Positions 1 to 9,467 of a stretch of DNA of 64,000 nucleotides are shown here, piece after piece (position 1 is the stretch's first letter; each line of letters starts with the position of its first letter). The position numbers were made by a program, and so were the translations under genes. The notes below the pieces were generated by a model. The model was not told the DNA's origin. It was given only the letters and a program-made list of their open reading frames with translations, and searched no databases. This DNA is from Neobacillus muris. Its GTDB lineage: Bacteria > Bacillota > Bacilli > Bacillales > Cytobacillaceae. The stretch lies in the NCBI RefSeq assembly GCF_943193175.1, contig NZ_CALPDF010000008.1, forward strand, positions 89,270-153,269, written 5' to 3'.

Positions 1-3000
1 AATAACGGATAAAGTTAACAAATCGCCTTCATAACCAGTAATAGCCGCTTCTGTATCCTTTAATCGTTTTTCCGCCTCCTTTACTTCATCCTTCGCGATC
101 TTCGTTTGATCGTTAATTTCGACAGCCTTCACTTCTAAGTCAAGGTCTTCCCATTCTTTAGGCTGTTTATCGTGCTTGGCAGCCTTCTTGGCTAACTTTT
201 CACGCTGCTCTTTCGAATGCTCTAAAGAGGTTTCTGCAACAGTTACGGCCGTCCCCTGGTCACGCTCCTGTTTTTCTGCCGTCTTTGCTTCCTTTTGGGC
301 GGTTTGCAGCATATTTTCCAAGATACTAATCGGTTCATCTGGTTCAGGCGTTTCCTTCCAGCTCTCCTGATAAGCCATCAGTTTTTTCTCCAGTTTCTTT
401 TGCTGCTTTTGCTCTGATTCTCTTTTGGCTTGAATCACCAATAATTCACTAGCTTGCTCTTCCTTTGATTTTTGCAGCTGCTTTAACTCCTCGATACTCC
501 CCTTCATTTCTTCTAATAAATGGTGGGAAAGCCGTGGAACTTCTTCACTTGGATTGGCCTTTTCCTCTGCAGGAAACGCTGCATCCTTAATAAAAACGGA
601 AATTTCCTTGATCGTTTGTTCGAGGGTTAGCTTCCATTCAAAATAGGTTTGCTTCCACTTGCTTTGCAGGTCAGCCATCGTTTGCTGCTCGTTACTTATT
701 TCCTTTTGTTTGATGGTCAAAGCTTCCTTTTGTTTCTCTTTGTCTAGCTTAGCTTGTTTATTCTCTTGATGCAGCGCTTTTTCTTCCTCAAATGTCGTTA
801 AGGTTACTACGTCGGCTGCAAGCTCTTTCGATTTTCGTTTCACCTGCTCTAACTGTTCTTTAATCTGCCCCTGTGATTCCTTCTCTTTTTCCTCCTGTGC
901 ACTGATTTCTTGTAGTTTCACTTGCTCTGAAAGAAGAAGATTCTGCTCCTGGCTGAGCGTTCTTTCGAGATCCACCGCAAGCTCACTTGATAGGAATCGG
1001 TCGATATCTTTTAACATATGACGGAGGGACGACTCGGTTTTCTCGATTTCATCAAGCGTTTCTTGCTTTTCTTTGATTTGTTTAGCAATCTGTAATTTCC
1101 AGTTGATGAAGTGATTTTTATCCGCTATGAGCGCTTGCTCGTTTCCGTTCATGATGACAAAGGAAGCTTGATCCTTTTCTTGGTTCATTTCCTCACGCAG
1201 GAAGATCGGAACAGGGCTATTAAACAATCTTCCCGATAGAACTTGCTGATTAATTTTTTGCCATTGAGGCTGACTGACCACCAGCCCATACGGAAGGAGC
1301 GGATAGTCCAGCAGGGTTTTCGCTAAATCCTCAGGCGTTAAGGATTGGAGGAATTGGGTTCCATAGAACACATCAATCCCCGTTTTTTCATCAATCCATT
1401 CCTTTAACTCTTTCACATCCTTATTGGCAATCCAAAAATGATCATCATTTAAGGAATGGTCGAGCTGTGTTTCCCATAGCTCTTTTTTCACTTTCTCCGC
1501 CTGCTGCTTATTTTGGATTAGGAGTTCTTCTATCTGAAGCGAATATTTTGATAACAGCGCGTGGCCTAACGGAACCGTGACATCCTCTAGTAAACCGCGA
1601 AGCTTCTCCACTAATGATGCTTCCTTTTGCAACTGTTCTTTATGGGCTTGCTGCAGATCGCTGCATTTTTCTTCTAAAAACGTAATCGATTGAGCAAGAG
1701 TTCCGTGAGATGCAGCCAGCTGCTTTTGCTTTTCTATTGATTCATGTTCTTTCGCAGCCAGCTCTTCTAGCTGAGCGTTTTTGGCTTCCACTTGTTTGGA
1801 TAGACTTTCGATATACCCCGTTAAATCATAGGTGATGCGGTCACCAAACTCGTTTGTAAGGGCCTCTTCCTTCGTTTCGAATGTATCGATTTGCGAATTG
1901 AGACGATCCAGTTCTGTCGCAAGCTGCGCCAGTTCCATCGTCTTTTGTTTCTCCTGCCGCGTCAGTTCGGTTTCAGTTTCCTTTAAGAACCTTTGATAGC
2001 CGGCATACTGCGCCATCGCTTGCTGGATCGATTGGTAAGCATTCTCCCATTGCCCGAAGGCCTCTGTTTTGATTTCATCCATTCGTTGATTCACCTGCAC
2101 TAAGCCGCTATTCTGTTCCAATTTGGCCATTTGCTCGGTGAGGGAGTGAATCGTTTGCTCGTATTCAAACCACTCTTTTAAAATCGTTTGAAAGGCCAGC
2201 TCGTCTTTACGCTCCTGTTTTCCCTTCAAATGTTCTTGTAAAGAGGTGTGCTTGTTCCGTTCAGCCGCTAATTTCTTCTCCCAATCTAGTACCTCTCTAT
2301 GGGCTTTGGCGAACTCCAGGTTGTCTTTCTGAAACCGTAAATCGGCTTGCCTGATGGTTAGGTTTTCCATGTCTTTTTCTAAGGCAAGGAGCGCTTCCTC
2401 TTCTGTTTTCTTCAAATGCTCCAATGCACCAAGTAGCTGCCTTCCTGCCTTACTATCCGCTTCGATGATTTCCTTATGTTCGATTCCTTTTGCCAGGTGT
2501 TCTTCAAAAGGAATAATATCCTCTAAGAACTCCTTATGGGCTTGCTCCCGTTTTAACAGGACAGGCAGGTCCTTCGCGATACTTGCCTGACTCTTGAAGA
2601 TCTCCACAAGATCGTTCTTTTGATGCTCCGTTCGATGCAGCACTTGACTAACTGTTGGAATGATGCGTTTTTGGAACAAGGAATGATCATCCTCTGCTCC
2701 CTCAAAGTATTTTCCAACACCGCCTTCATCCTTGTTAATATCCTTCAGAATATCCCAGTCTTTACGATTAATTCCGTATGTATCAAGAATGCGATAATGC
2801 TTCTTCGTATCTCGGTAAACATCATAGCCGTTCCATTTTAAATAGTCCTTCAATACCTCAGTATCCGCCACTTCCTCATTTTCATAGAGCGGAATATGCT
2901 CGAGGGCTGCCTCTTCCTTCCGTTCAAACTCTCTTGTATAAAACGTAAACGTAGGGAGGATTTTTGCTTCCTGTTCCAATGTCCTGCTCTCATTCCCCGT

Positions 3001-3363
3001 TTCTTCACTCATAGAGATCCGCTGTTCAGCAGAGAACATTCCCCCGGTAACGAGATGACGGCGGTCCGCCCCATCTAATTCCCACTGAACCACCACATGG
3101 AAGGTATAAGGGATAAATTGCTCCTTATTATTAAAGAAGAATTGCTGATAATAGCGATTGTTCTGTTTTCCCCATGCTGTTCCAGGTTTGAGAATTTGGA
3201 AGATGGTCTGTAGAAATACGCCCTTCCCGCCGCCGTTCATCATCGAAATGAGGCCATTGGTTGAAGTCTCCTCATTATGGAAGTTAAACGTAGTATCTTT
3301 ATATTGTTTTTGCATGCCATCGTATTTCAGGCCCACAATTCTAATTCGATGAATCTTCGGCAT
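1..3363 (-). CDS. jetC: Wadjet SMC-like ATPase JetC (partial, runs off left edge)
   Basis: This is the motor subunit of a Wadjet (JetABCD) system, a MukB/SMC-type loop extruder known to restrict circular plasmids. At least 1121 residues are present and the C-terminal ATPase half lies outside the window. The N-terminal head carries a P-loop-like segment NGGGKG at residues 43-48. Long E/K/Q/L-rich coiled coils flank a globular, probably hinge, stretch at about residues 625-725. I chose the ATG at 3363 because AGGAGG sits six bases upstream; an ATG at 3369 abuts that site. The gene overlaps jetB by 23 bases and is last in the operon. The P-loop ends in Gly where Ser/Thr is expected, either a subfamily feature or a defect. 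Confidence 0.85.
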   Translation of the reverse strand, partial: MPKIHRIRIVGLKYDGMQKQYKDTTFNFHNEETSTNGLISMMNGGGKGVFLQTIFQILKPGTAWGKQNNRYYQQFFFNNKEQFIPYTFHVVVQWELDGADRRHLVTGGMFSAEQRISMSEETGNESRTLEQEAKILPTFTFYTREFERKEEAALEHIPLYENEEVADTEVLKDYLKWNGYDVYRDTKKHYRILDTYGINRKDWDILKDINKDEGGVGKYFEGAEDDHSLFQKRIIPTVSQVLHRTEHQKNDLVEIFKSQASIAKDLPVLLKREQAHKEFLEDIIPFEEHLAKGIEHKEIIEADSKAGRQLLGALEHLKKTEEEALLALEKDMENLTIRQADLRFQKDNLEFAKAHREVLDWEKKLAAERNKHTSLQEHLKGKQERKDELAFQTILKEWFEYEQTIHSLTEQMAKLEQNSGLVQVNQRMDEIKTEAFGQWENAYQSIQQAMAQYAGYQRFLKETETELTRQEKQKTMELAQLATELDRLNSQIDTFETKEEALTNEFGDRITYDLTGYIESLSKQVEAKNAQLEELAAKEHESIEKQKQLAASHGTLAQSITFLEEKCSDLQQAHKEQLQKEASLVEKLRGLLEDVTVPLGHALLSKYSLQIEELLIQNKQQAEKVKKELWETQLDHSLNDDHFWIANKDVKELKEWIDEKTGIDVFYGTQFLQSLTPEDLAKTLLDYPLLPYGLVVSQPQWQKINQQVLSGRLFNSPVPIFLREEMNQEKDQASFVIMNGNEQALIADKNHFINWKLQIAKQIKEKQETLDEIEKTESSLRHMLKDIDRFLSSELAVDLERTLSQEQNLLLSEQVKLQEISAQEEKEKESQGQIKEQLEQVKRKSKELAADVVTLTTFEEEKALHQENKQAKLDKEKQKEALTIKQKEISNEQQTMADLQSKWKQTYFEWKLTLEQTIKEISVFIKDAAFPAEEKANPSEEVPRLSHHLLEEMKGSIEELKQLQKSKEEQASELLVIQAKRESEQKQQKKLEKKLMAYQESWKETPEPDEPISILENMLQTAQKEAKTAEKQERDQGTAVTVAETSLEHSKEQREKLAKKAAKHDKQPKEWEDLDLEVKAVEINDQTKIAKDEVKEAEKRLKDTEAAITGYEGDLLTLSVI

Positions 3364-4087
3364 GCCCATCCTCCTTTACTGTCATTAATTGTTTCAATAA
3401 TTCATAACGATCATAATCATGGTACAAGTATTCAATCCGTTCAAAAAGCTCCTGCTTCGGAATTACCTTTGGAATATCTTCGCGATCCAAAATGACCACT
3501 AGCCGCTCCGTCTCCAATAACCGCATCGCGGTAGCAATTAATCCGATTCTCGTTCGGCGATTGGCTTTTTTCGCGCCATAATCATCCGTTTCTACTTCCA
3601 TGTATTTCCACGTCGTCACAACATCCTTCATATCAATCCGTTCTTCTTCCCCAAAGTCAGGCTTTGCTTTGAGAATGGTCTCCCAATTCATGATCAAATC
3701 GTTGACCTGCCGTTCTAACGTGTAATAGCTAATTCCTTCCCGCTGCGAGCGAATTTTCGCTGCCTGGTTTCGGTCAATACCCGCTAAAAATGACATGATC
3801 ACCACACTAATCAGATGGAAATGTTTTTTCGATTCGATTTGCTTATGCTTTTCCTTCATATGGGTAAAATTAGTCGCAAACACGGAGCCAGTGGGCTGGA
3901 CGACCAATTGAATCCGTTTCGGCGATTCAATGATATAGGTACCTGATTCATCTGCTAATAAGAGAACTGTCTGTCTGACCTCCGGATCAAAATATGTCTG
4001 AAAGTGTTCACTATATTCATCGATCACTTTATCTTTTAATAATGTAAAATAGACAGCTGCCGCCTTCTTCATCGTTTCTGCACTCAT
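3341..4087 (-). CDS. jetB: Wadjet kleisin-associated subunit JetB (MukE-like)
   Basis: A 248-residue protein of the size and position expected for JetB, the MukE/KITE-like winged-helix subunit that dimerises on the JetA kleisin. I see mostly helical, charged sequence and no enzymatic motif; the assignment rests on operon order and size as much as on sequence. The start is ATG 4087, eight bases after GGAGG, directly adjoining the jetA stop (TAA-ATG). The 3' end overlaps the jetC start. All four genes are tightly packed and should be cotranscribed and translationally coupled. Confidence 0.75.
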   Translation of the reverse strand: MSAETMKKAAAVYFTLLKDKVIDEYSEHFQTYFDPEVRQTVLLLADESGTYIIESPKRIQLVVQPTGSVFATNFTHMKEKHKQIESKKHFHLISVVIMSFLAGIDRNQAAKIRSQREGISYYTLERQVNDLIMNWETILKAKPDFGEEERIDMKDVVTTWKYMEVETDDYGAKKANRRTRIGLIATAMRLLETERLVVILDREDIPKVIPKQELFERIEYLYHDYDRYELLKQLMTVKEDGHAEDSSN

Positions 4088-5593
4088 TTAGTAAGCCTCC
4101 TGGATACATAGTTTAAAAGGAGTGATTTTCGTACGCTGCCACAGGATCGGCTCCGCCCGATGATCAAACATCGTATAGATTTTCGTGCCTTCAAACACTT
4201 GAAACTGCGGGTACTCTTTCATGAGTTTATATAGAAGAATTTCCCTTTCATCACTCAAGGTTTCTTCCTTCCGATGCAGTACTTGAACCTTCAGCGGCTT
4301 CTTGTCAAACATCATCCATAAATCAATCGTTTCCGATTCTTCAAGCCATAGATCTTGTACTTCTAATGGAAAGGTGGATAATTCCGCCAATGAAAACTCT
4401 CCCGTTGCTTGTAACTGTTGAAATACATAACTCCATGCCTTGCTAACAGAATTCCAGTCCGTCACCCGCATCTGAGTGATGCTTTCTTCTGTCTCCTCGT
4501 CGACAACGGCATCCACCACCTGTTTTTCATCGAATTCCTGTTCTCCCCATATCCAATCAAGCGGGAGGATGAATTCATTCTTAGGTGAAAATAACGGAGA
4601 CAGTACTGTTTCGATTGCCGAAAACGAACGAATTCCTTCCTTCATGAACACATTTTCATAAAGATGTTCACGGAATGAAACCAAGCTATTTTCCCAAAAC
4701 AAAGAAGGATTTTCCGCTTTTAATTTCATTTCATAAGAAATGTTTTGGATGACGAGCTTGGCAAACCGATCATGCAATTGCCTTGTATGGCCCACCTTTT
4801 CTTGGAGGAGATGCAATTCTTTTTGGATATCATCATCCTGCTCATTTCTCCGTTTTGTTTTTTCAATCATGCTCGTAATCGTCCGGAAGTGCGATTTTTC
4901 CTCATCAAATTGCTTTTCGATCTCAACGCGGTTATCGGCCCGCTGCATTTCTTCTTCCATTAATAAGATTTTGGGATTGTTGATCATTTCCTTTTGAAAG
5001 GAGAATTCTTTCGCCATTAAGCGGTTTACACGTGAAATGAGGTGATCGAGGTTTCGAGTTGCTTTACGGAAATTTCCGTTTTTAATCAGCTGCATACTGT
5101 ACAGCTGCTCAATAGTGATGGAGAATTCCTCCGCCATTTCCCGGCTCATAAATATCATTTCCTGTGATACTTCGGTGAGTTTATAGACAATCGAACCGCC
5201 CAGCTCTAAATTGGTGTATAACTCATCCATTGTCACATACCGGAATACCTGCGTCTCCCAGGACTGCCTGATTTCATCAAAATAGAATGCTTCGAACGGT
5301 TGACTGTATTCTTCTTTTCCTGAATATAAAAGTCCGCTTGTCATCCGCTCAATTTGTTTATCGTCGGCGAGAAGCTTCATTTGTTTAATCGTATCTTCCA
5401 CCATGTACTTAATATCTGACTTTCGTCTTTGATCATCATCATTTAATTCCCGATAAAAGATGGTGAGGAGCACTTGCATGAGAATCGTTTGAATATATGG
5501 CTTCAACTCGCCTACATCCATTCCCCTGCCAAGCTCGAACAATGGATTTAATCGCTGCATTCTTCCGGAGAAGCCTTCCCATGATTCGTTCAC
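4088..5593 (-). CDS. jetA: Wadjet kleisin subunit JetA (MukF-like)
   Basis: A 501-residue protein at the JetA position, the kleisin that bridges the SMC heads. The sequence is helical and contains a long charged helix at about residues 195-290, as expected for a MukF-type middle region, and a mixed alpha/beta C-terminal part. I chose the GTG at 5593: it overlaps the jetD stop as GTGA and lies eight bases after GGAGG. The upstream ATGs (5608, 5599) have no or too short spacing. Function is inferred from the neighbouring toprim (JetD) and SMC (JetC) genes. Confidence 0.75.
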   Translation of the reverse strand: MNESWEGFSGRMQRLNPLFELGRGMDVGELKPYIQTILMQVLLTIFYRELNDDDQRRKSDIKYMVEDTIKQMKLLADDKQIERMTSGLLYSGKEEYSQPFEAFYFDEIRQSWETQVFRYVTMDELYTNLELGGSIVYKLTEVSQEMIFMSREMAEEFSITIEQLYSMQLIKNGNFRKATRNLDHLISRVNRLMAKEFSFQKEMINNPKILLMEEEMQRADNRVEIEKQFDEEKSHFRTITSMIEKTKRRNEQDDDIQKELHLLQEKVGHTRQLHDRFAKLVIQNISYEMKLKAENPSLFWENSLVSFREHLYENVFMKEGIRSFSAIETVLSPLFSPKNEFILPLDWIWGEQEFDEKQVVDAVVDEETEESITQMRVTDWNSVSKAWSYVFQQLQATGEFSLAELSTFPLEVQDLWLEESETIDLWMMFDKKPLKVQVLHRKEETLSDEREILLYKLMKEYPQFQVFEGTKIYTMFDHRAEPILWQRTKITPFKLCIQEAY

Positions 5594-6663
5594 ATCCATC
5601 GCCTCCATGATTCAATTGTCAGCACTTCCTGTGGAATCCGCTTATTTTCCTTCCATAATTGCAGGAGTATGGCTTGTTCCTCTCCGCTAAACCATTGAAG
5701 GAAGGTATCCCGGTAATAGGAATTTTGTGTTTGACCTTGCTTTTGATCATTTTTTTGTTCCACGCATTCGAGCATTTTTCGATAAATTTTTAAGGCAGGC
5801 TGAATGCAGCAGTCCGGGTATTTTTCAATCAGCCGAATGAGGATGCCGTACCCGGCGGCATCAAGATCACCTGCGTAATAAAACAGATAGTTTTTCGGCG
5901 GAAACAGGCGAAAGAAAAACGAGAAGCTCCGTTCGATTTTCGTCCCTTCCCCATAAATAATAAGATCAGGCTCATAATCCAACTGGCCTGCTTCTACTAA
6001 TTGAATCGTAGTATGAAAGAATGATAGATTTTCGACGATGAGGATCCGCTGAATCTCATGGATGACTGTTCCTTGTTTCATCCAAAACACAAATGGCTCT
6101 CCATAGTTCACCATTTTAAGCTGTTCGGCTGTGATGCCCATTCTCGTTAAAAAGCCTTTGCCATCTGAAAACTGTTCGCCATCTAGGAGGAATTTTTCAT
6201 GGCCAAACAGCTCCAAGCTTCTTTCTTCGACGGATACCCATTCCCGCTCCTGACTCGATTGTAAAAAAGAATAGATCTTTTTGATCCGATTCCATTCCTC
6301 TTCTGTTTGCCATTCGGGATGCCGTTCATAATAGGAGAAATCAAACAGATCACTTAATTTCATCATCTCCAAACGATCCCATTTAGAATTCTGGGTTTTG
6401 ATATTCACCCAATAATATAAAGCAAGCGCTGGTGTTTTCCCGTTATATTGATTATTTCGTATCGGGATTAGCTGCCCTTCCTCTTGTAAGTTTTGTATAG
6501 TATTAAAAAATTGGGAATACCCATCCCGTTCAAAATAATCATCCATCAGCTTGCGTAATTGCAGTTCTAAATCATTTAGGTTGATTCTTTTTTTTTGACT
6601 TGGGTGTTGGATATCTGCAATAAACCCTCTCACCCGTGTTTCTATGATATCGATTGTGCCCAC
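5590..6663 (-). CDS. jetD: Wadjet nuclease subunit JetD (toprim, DUF2220-type)
   Basis: A 357-residue first gene of the operon. JetD is the topoisomerase VI-like nuclease that cleaves plasmid DNA caught by the SMC motor. The toprim signature is visible: Glu211 in IVEN and the acidic pair in AGDLDAAG (residues 264-271), so the catalytic site looks intact. The N-terminal 190 residues are the helical DUF3322-like arm. The start is uncertain: GTG 6663 gives a full-length protein but has only a weak Shine-Dalgarno. A -10-like TATAAT lies at 6729-6724 on this strand with no convincing -35. Gene order D-A-B-C differs from the A-B-C-D order of some Wadjet types. Confidence 0.82.
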   Translation of the reverse strand: MGTIDIIETRVRGFIADIQHPSQKKRINLNDLELQLRKLMDDYFERDGYSQFFNTIQNLQEEGQLIPIRNNQYNGKTPALALYYWVNIKTQNSKWDRLEMMKLSDLFDFSYYERHPEWQTEEEWNRIKKIYSFLQSSQEREWVSVEERSLELFGHEKFLLDGEQFSDGKGFLTRMGITAEQLKMVNYGEPFVFWMKQGTVIHEIQRILIVENLSFFHTTIQLVEAGQLDYEPDLIIYGEGTKIERSFSFFFRLFPPKNYLFYYAGDLDAAGYGILIRLIEKYPDCCIQPALKIYRKMLECVEQKNDQKQGQTQNSYYRDTFLQWFSGEEQAILLQLWKENKRIPQEVLTIESWRRWM

Positions 6664-6830
6664 CTACTTACATCTTCTAAAGTCATAGGAATAACTTCCT
6701 GCTTTTCATACTGGTATCGTTCTATTATAAACTAATAGTGGATGTGAGGCACGCTCCGAAATATCAATCCCTTGTTGATTCATCACCCTTCAAAGCTCTG
6801 AGAATAAAGATAGGTGATATAATGTAGAAA

Positions 6831-6870
6831 TTAAAAAAGACCGGACATGCTGTCACATGTCTGGTCAAGG
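6831..6870. repeat. Interspersed hairpin repeat, copy A (5' hairpin only)
   Basis: A run of A residues followed by GACCGGACATG (6839-6849) and its near-complement ending GGTC at 6866. The same hairpin occurs near 11007, 25420 and 41801. Here the conserved 3' half of the element is missing. It lies between jetD and the crotonase gene. Confidence 0.7.
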
Positions 6871-6891
6871 AATGACCTTCCCCTTAATGTT

Positions 6892-6931
6892 AATAAAAAC
6901 AGTGACATGATTCTTTTCACTTGTCACTGTT
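6892..6931 (-). terminator. Rho-independent terminator after the crotonase gene
   Basis: Ten-base stem AACAGTGACA / TGTCACTGTT (6898-6907 and 6922-6931). It is followed on the minus strand by TTTTTATT. The T-rich flank on the plus side means it may also work in the other direction. Confidence 0.75.
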
Positions 6932-6961
6932 TTTTCAATTAACTAACGGCTAGGAATGGAC

Positions 6962-7750
6962 CTATTCTCCTCGGAACACAGGCTTTCTCTTCTCAGCAAA
7001 GGCTTGAACACCTTCCTGAACATCCTTTGTTCCAAAACATTGCTTAATAAAAGCGTACTCTTGTTTTAGCATCGTTGTAAGATCTGTGTCAGGGCTTGCA
7101 GCAAGCAATCTCTTAGAAAGCGTCATTGCTACCGCCGGTCCTTCTGCTAATTCCCTGGCAAAATTCATCACCTGTTCCTGAAATTCTTCATCAGGGAATA
7201 TTCGGTTCACCAATCCCATTCGTTCTGCTTCCTCAGGGTAAATGTCCCGGCCAGTTAAGATCAATTCAGCAGCCTTTGCCTGCCCGACCAATCGAGGTAA
7301 AAAATAACTCATTCCCGCATCAGGGCTGAGTCCACGGCGAATGTATCCAGCTGTTACCCTTGCATCAGCAGACATGAAGCGGATGTCACATGACAGTGCT
7401 AGTGCTAATCCTGCACCAGCCGCAATTCCATTGATTGCAGCAATAACTGGCTTATCACAATGAACAATCCCCAATGCTTGACGGCCAACCCAACCCAATT
7501 CATCTAATTTTTGATGACGAGATTGAGCATCTGGATTTCTTTTCGCATAATCACTCAAATCTAGACCTGCACAGAATCCTCGTCCACTCCCGGTAATAAC
7601 AATGACACAGACTTCATCGTCAGCAGAAGCCTCTGAAATGGCCTGGATAATCTCATTACTCAGTGTATCATTTACCGCATTCAGACGCTCCGGCCTGTTC
7701 AGGGTCAGTGTACGTACCCCCTCTTTCGTTTCAATTATAATATGTTCCAT
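6962..7750 (-). CDS. Enoyl-CoA hydratase/isomerase (crotonase, PaaG-like)
   Basis: A 262-residue crotonase that would hydrate or isomerise an unsaturated acyl-CoA in the cytoplasm. The two oxyanion-hole segments are clear: FCAGLDL near residue 60 and NGIAAGAGLAL near residue 107. The segment SPDAG near residue 140 carries Asp where classical hydratases have Glu, as in the PaaG ring-epoxide isomerase branch, so isomerase activity is possible. I chose ATG 7750, six bases after AGGAGG; the TTG at 7765 overlaps that site. It stands alone, but the CoA-transferase and thiolase genes near 11-17 kb suggest a shared acyl-CoA pathway. Confidence 0.85.
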   Translation of the reverse strand: MEHIIIETKEGVRTLTLNRPERLNAVNDTLSNEIIQAISEASADDEVCVIVITGSGRGFCAGLDLSDYAKRNPDAQSRHQKLDELGWVGRQALGIVHCDKPVIAAINGIAAGAGLALALSCDIRFMSADARVTAGYIRRGLSPDAGMSYFLPRLVGQAKAAELILTGRDIYPEEAERMGLVNRIFPDEEFQEQVMNFARELAEGPAVAMTLSKRLLAASPDTDLTTMLKQEYAFIKQCFGTKDVQEGVQAFAEKRKPVFRGE

Positions 7751-8172
7751 TTCATTCCTCCTCAAACTCTTTTTATTTACTAACTATTCGGACTATTCAA
7801 AGTATAACACACTACTTATTTATCAAAAATACCAATCTTACAGATTAGTAGAGACAATGGCAAAGAGCCCCATACTCCCTCGGAAACCCATAAAACAGTA
7901 TAGTAAAGATAGAATTCATAATTCTTGGATTGACTCACTAATCATAATGGCCTTTGTCATCGGAGGGACGAATATTTCCCCTGAAAATAACGTGCCGGTT
8001 TTTATATCAAAAAAAGAGATACAATCCCTTCCTTTCCGATCTAAAGATAGGGTTGTATCTCTTAGCGGCAGCGCTTCTAAACTCTATAAAAAGACAGACT
8101 TTTTTTGCAGAACAATATCATTGGCTTCTAAACTTTCCTTTGTACGTGGCAGAAGTTCCCTTTTATAATAGG
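7751..8172. other. Gene-free spacer
   Basis: About 420 bases with no credible gene. It contains the upstream region of the crotonase gene and the terminator of the acetyltransferase gene (8006-8063). An open frame on the plus strand here is antisense to the crotonase and has no recognisable content. Confidence 0.6.
8006..8063 (-). terminator. Rho-independent terminator after the Eis-type gene
   Basis: Fourteen-base stem, AAGAGATACAATCC at 8014-8027 paired with the complement ending at 8063 (one G-T pair). It is followed on the minus strand by a run of seven T. It lies 110 bases downstream of the acetyltransferase stop. Confidence 0.8.
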
Positions 8173-9348
8173 TTAAAAGAAATCAAAAAATGATGACTTC
8201 GTTGTCGGGACCTTTTTTTCAAAAAGCTCTATTTCGCTTATAGATCCCTTTAAATAGCCCATTTCAAAAAGCTCCATTGGTCTTCTATAACCTAATAAAA
8301 TGGCTGAAAGAGAATTGATCGTTAACTGAATTCCCTTTTTCGGTGGATGGGCACACTGGCCCCCCGTTTTTTCTTTATACACTTTCATTTCTCCATTTCC
8401 AAGAAAATAGCTCCCGTTATTCCATGGGGCAAATGAATCTTCAAGATGCAGGAATAGCGGTTCATTCTCATGTAAAAACGGAAGTCTTCGCAAAGCTTCC
8501 TCAGCATCCACCACTCTTGCCATAAAATAAGGTGTTACCTCGGTTTTCACCTTTGGCTGCGGGAGAAAATAAGGAAAAGGGTCCTGGCTGGCAAGATTAA
8601 GCGTCACCGATTCAACCATTGAGTCATGCTGGCATATAAAATTCCATAGTCCTATTCTGGCCTCGTGGTCAAGAGCCAAGAACTCTTCCACTTCCATTTT
8701 CCTTTGCTTGACTTTATAAAGAAGATAACCCTTTGGCTCATTCACGGACGTATAATAGACAGCCACCTGTGAGTCATCCTCATATACATGTTCTTTCCAC
8801 CATTTGGTGTCCCGTTTTAACATTCCCGTATGCCTGATGCAAAATTGGTCATACATCTTTTCTATCGCTTCATGATGGGTCTGTTTGGAAAATCTTCTTA
8901 TCCTTCCTGGCTGGGGTTCGAGAAACTTTAAGTTCATTTTTTCAATGATGATTTTTTTCTGTTCATTTAAGATTTCCCAGCCATATTTCCGATAAAAAGA
9001 AATATCAAATGGATGCAAAAGCGATACGATTTGATTGTCGTTTTTCAGGTGTTTTAGCGCATCCGTAATGAGGGCTTTTACATAGCCGGTCCTCCTGAAT
9101 TCAGGGTAGGTCGCAACCCCAGCGATTCCCCCCATTGGCCATTCGGCTTCTTTCATATAAATAGTTAGTGGAATAATATGCAGTTTGGCTGCTAAACTGC
9201 TCTCATCCCATATTCCTAAAATTTTATGATCTTTTATCGCATCTACTCTAGCCGGTATGTCAGCTTCCTGAACCTTATATTGAAACGCATACATGGAAAG
9301 GTTTAGTGATTCTAAGTATTCCTTTTCCGTGAGTTCCCGAACCTGCAT
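8173..9348 (-). CDS. GNAT N-acetyltransferase, Eis family
   Basis: A 391-residue protein with the Eis layout: an N-terminal GNAT domain with an acetyl-CoA loop (ATYPEFRRTGYVKAL, about residues 79-93), a second degenerate GNAT domain, and a C-terminal SCP2-like lobe ending in a free carboxylate. Eis relatives acetylate amines, including aminoglycosides and peptides; the substrate here is unknown. The start is ATG 9348, preceded by AAAGGGG at about nine bases; the TTG at 9357 would overlap that site. A broken paralogous 3' end is found at 32525-32640. Confidence 0.82.
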   Translation of the reverse strand: MQVRELTEKEYLESLNLSMYAFQYKVQEADIPARVDAIKDHKILGIWDESSLAAKLHIIPLTIYMKEAEWPMGGIAGVATYPEFRRTGYVKALITDALKHLKNDNQIVSLLHPFDISFYRKYGWEILNEQKKIIIEKMNLKFLEPQPGRIRRFSKQTHHEAIEKMYDQFCIRHTGMLKRDTKWWKEHVYEDDSQVAVYYTSVNEPKGYLLYKVKQRKMEVEEFLALDHEARIGLWNFICQHDSMVESVTLNLASQDPFPYFLPQPKVKTEVTPYFMARVVDAEEALRRLPFLHENEPLFLHLEDSFAPWNNGSYFLGNGEMKVYKEKTGGQCAHPPKKGIQLTINSLSAILLGYRRPMELFEMGYLKGSISEIELFEKKVPTTKSSFFDFF

Positions 9349-9467
9349 TAAGACCAACCCCTTTGTTTACTCCGTCTCAACTATTCTATGAATTTAATAA
9401 TAAAATAATTTGCTGGTTTAACAACAAAATTTGGATAAGACTTTCACATCATTTCAGGTTTCACCTT

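Noticed and set aside
7602..8168. 188-residue plus-strand open frame
   Set aside because: Its first part is antisense to the crotonase gene and the rest crosses a terminator; composition is not protein-like.
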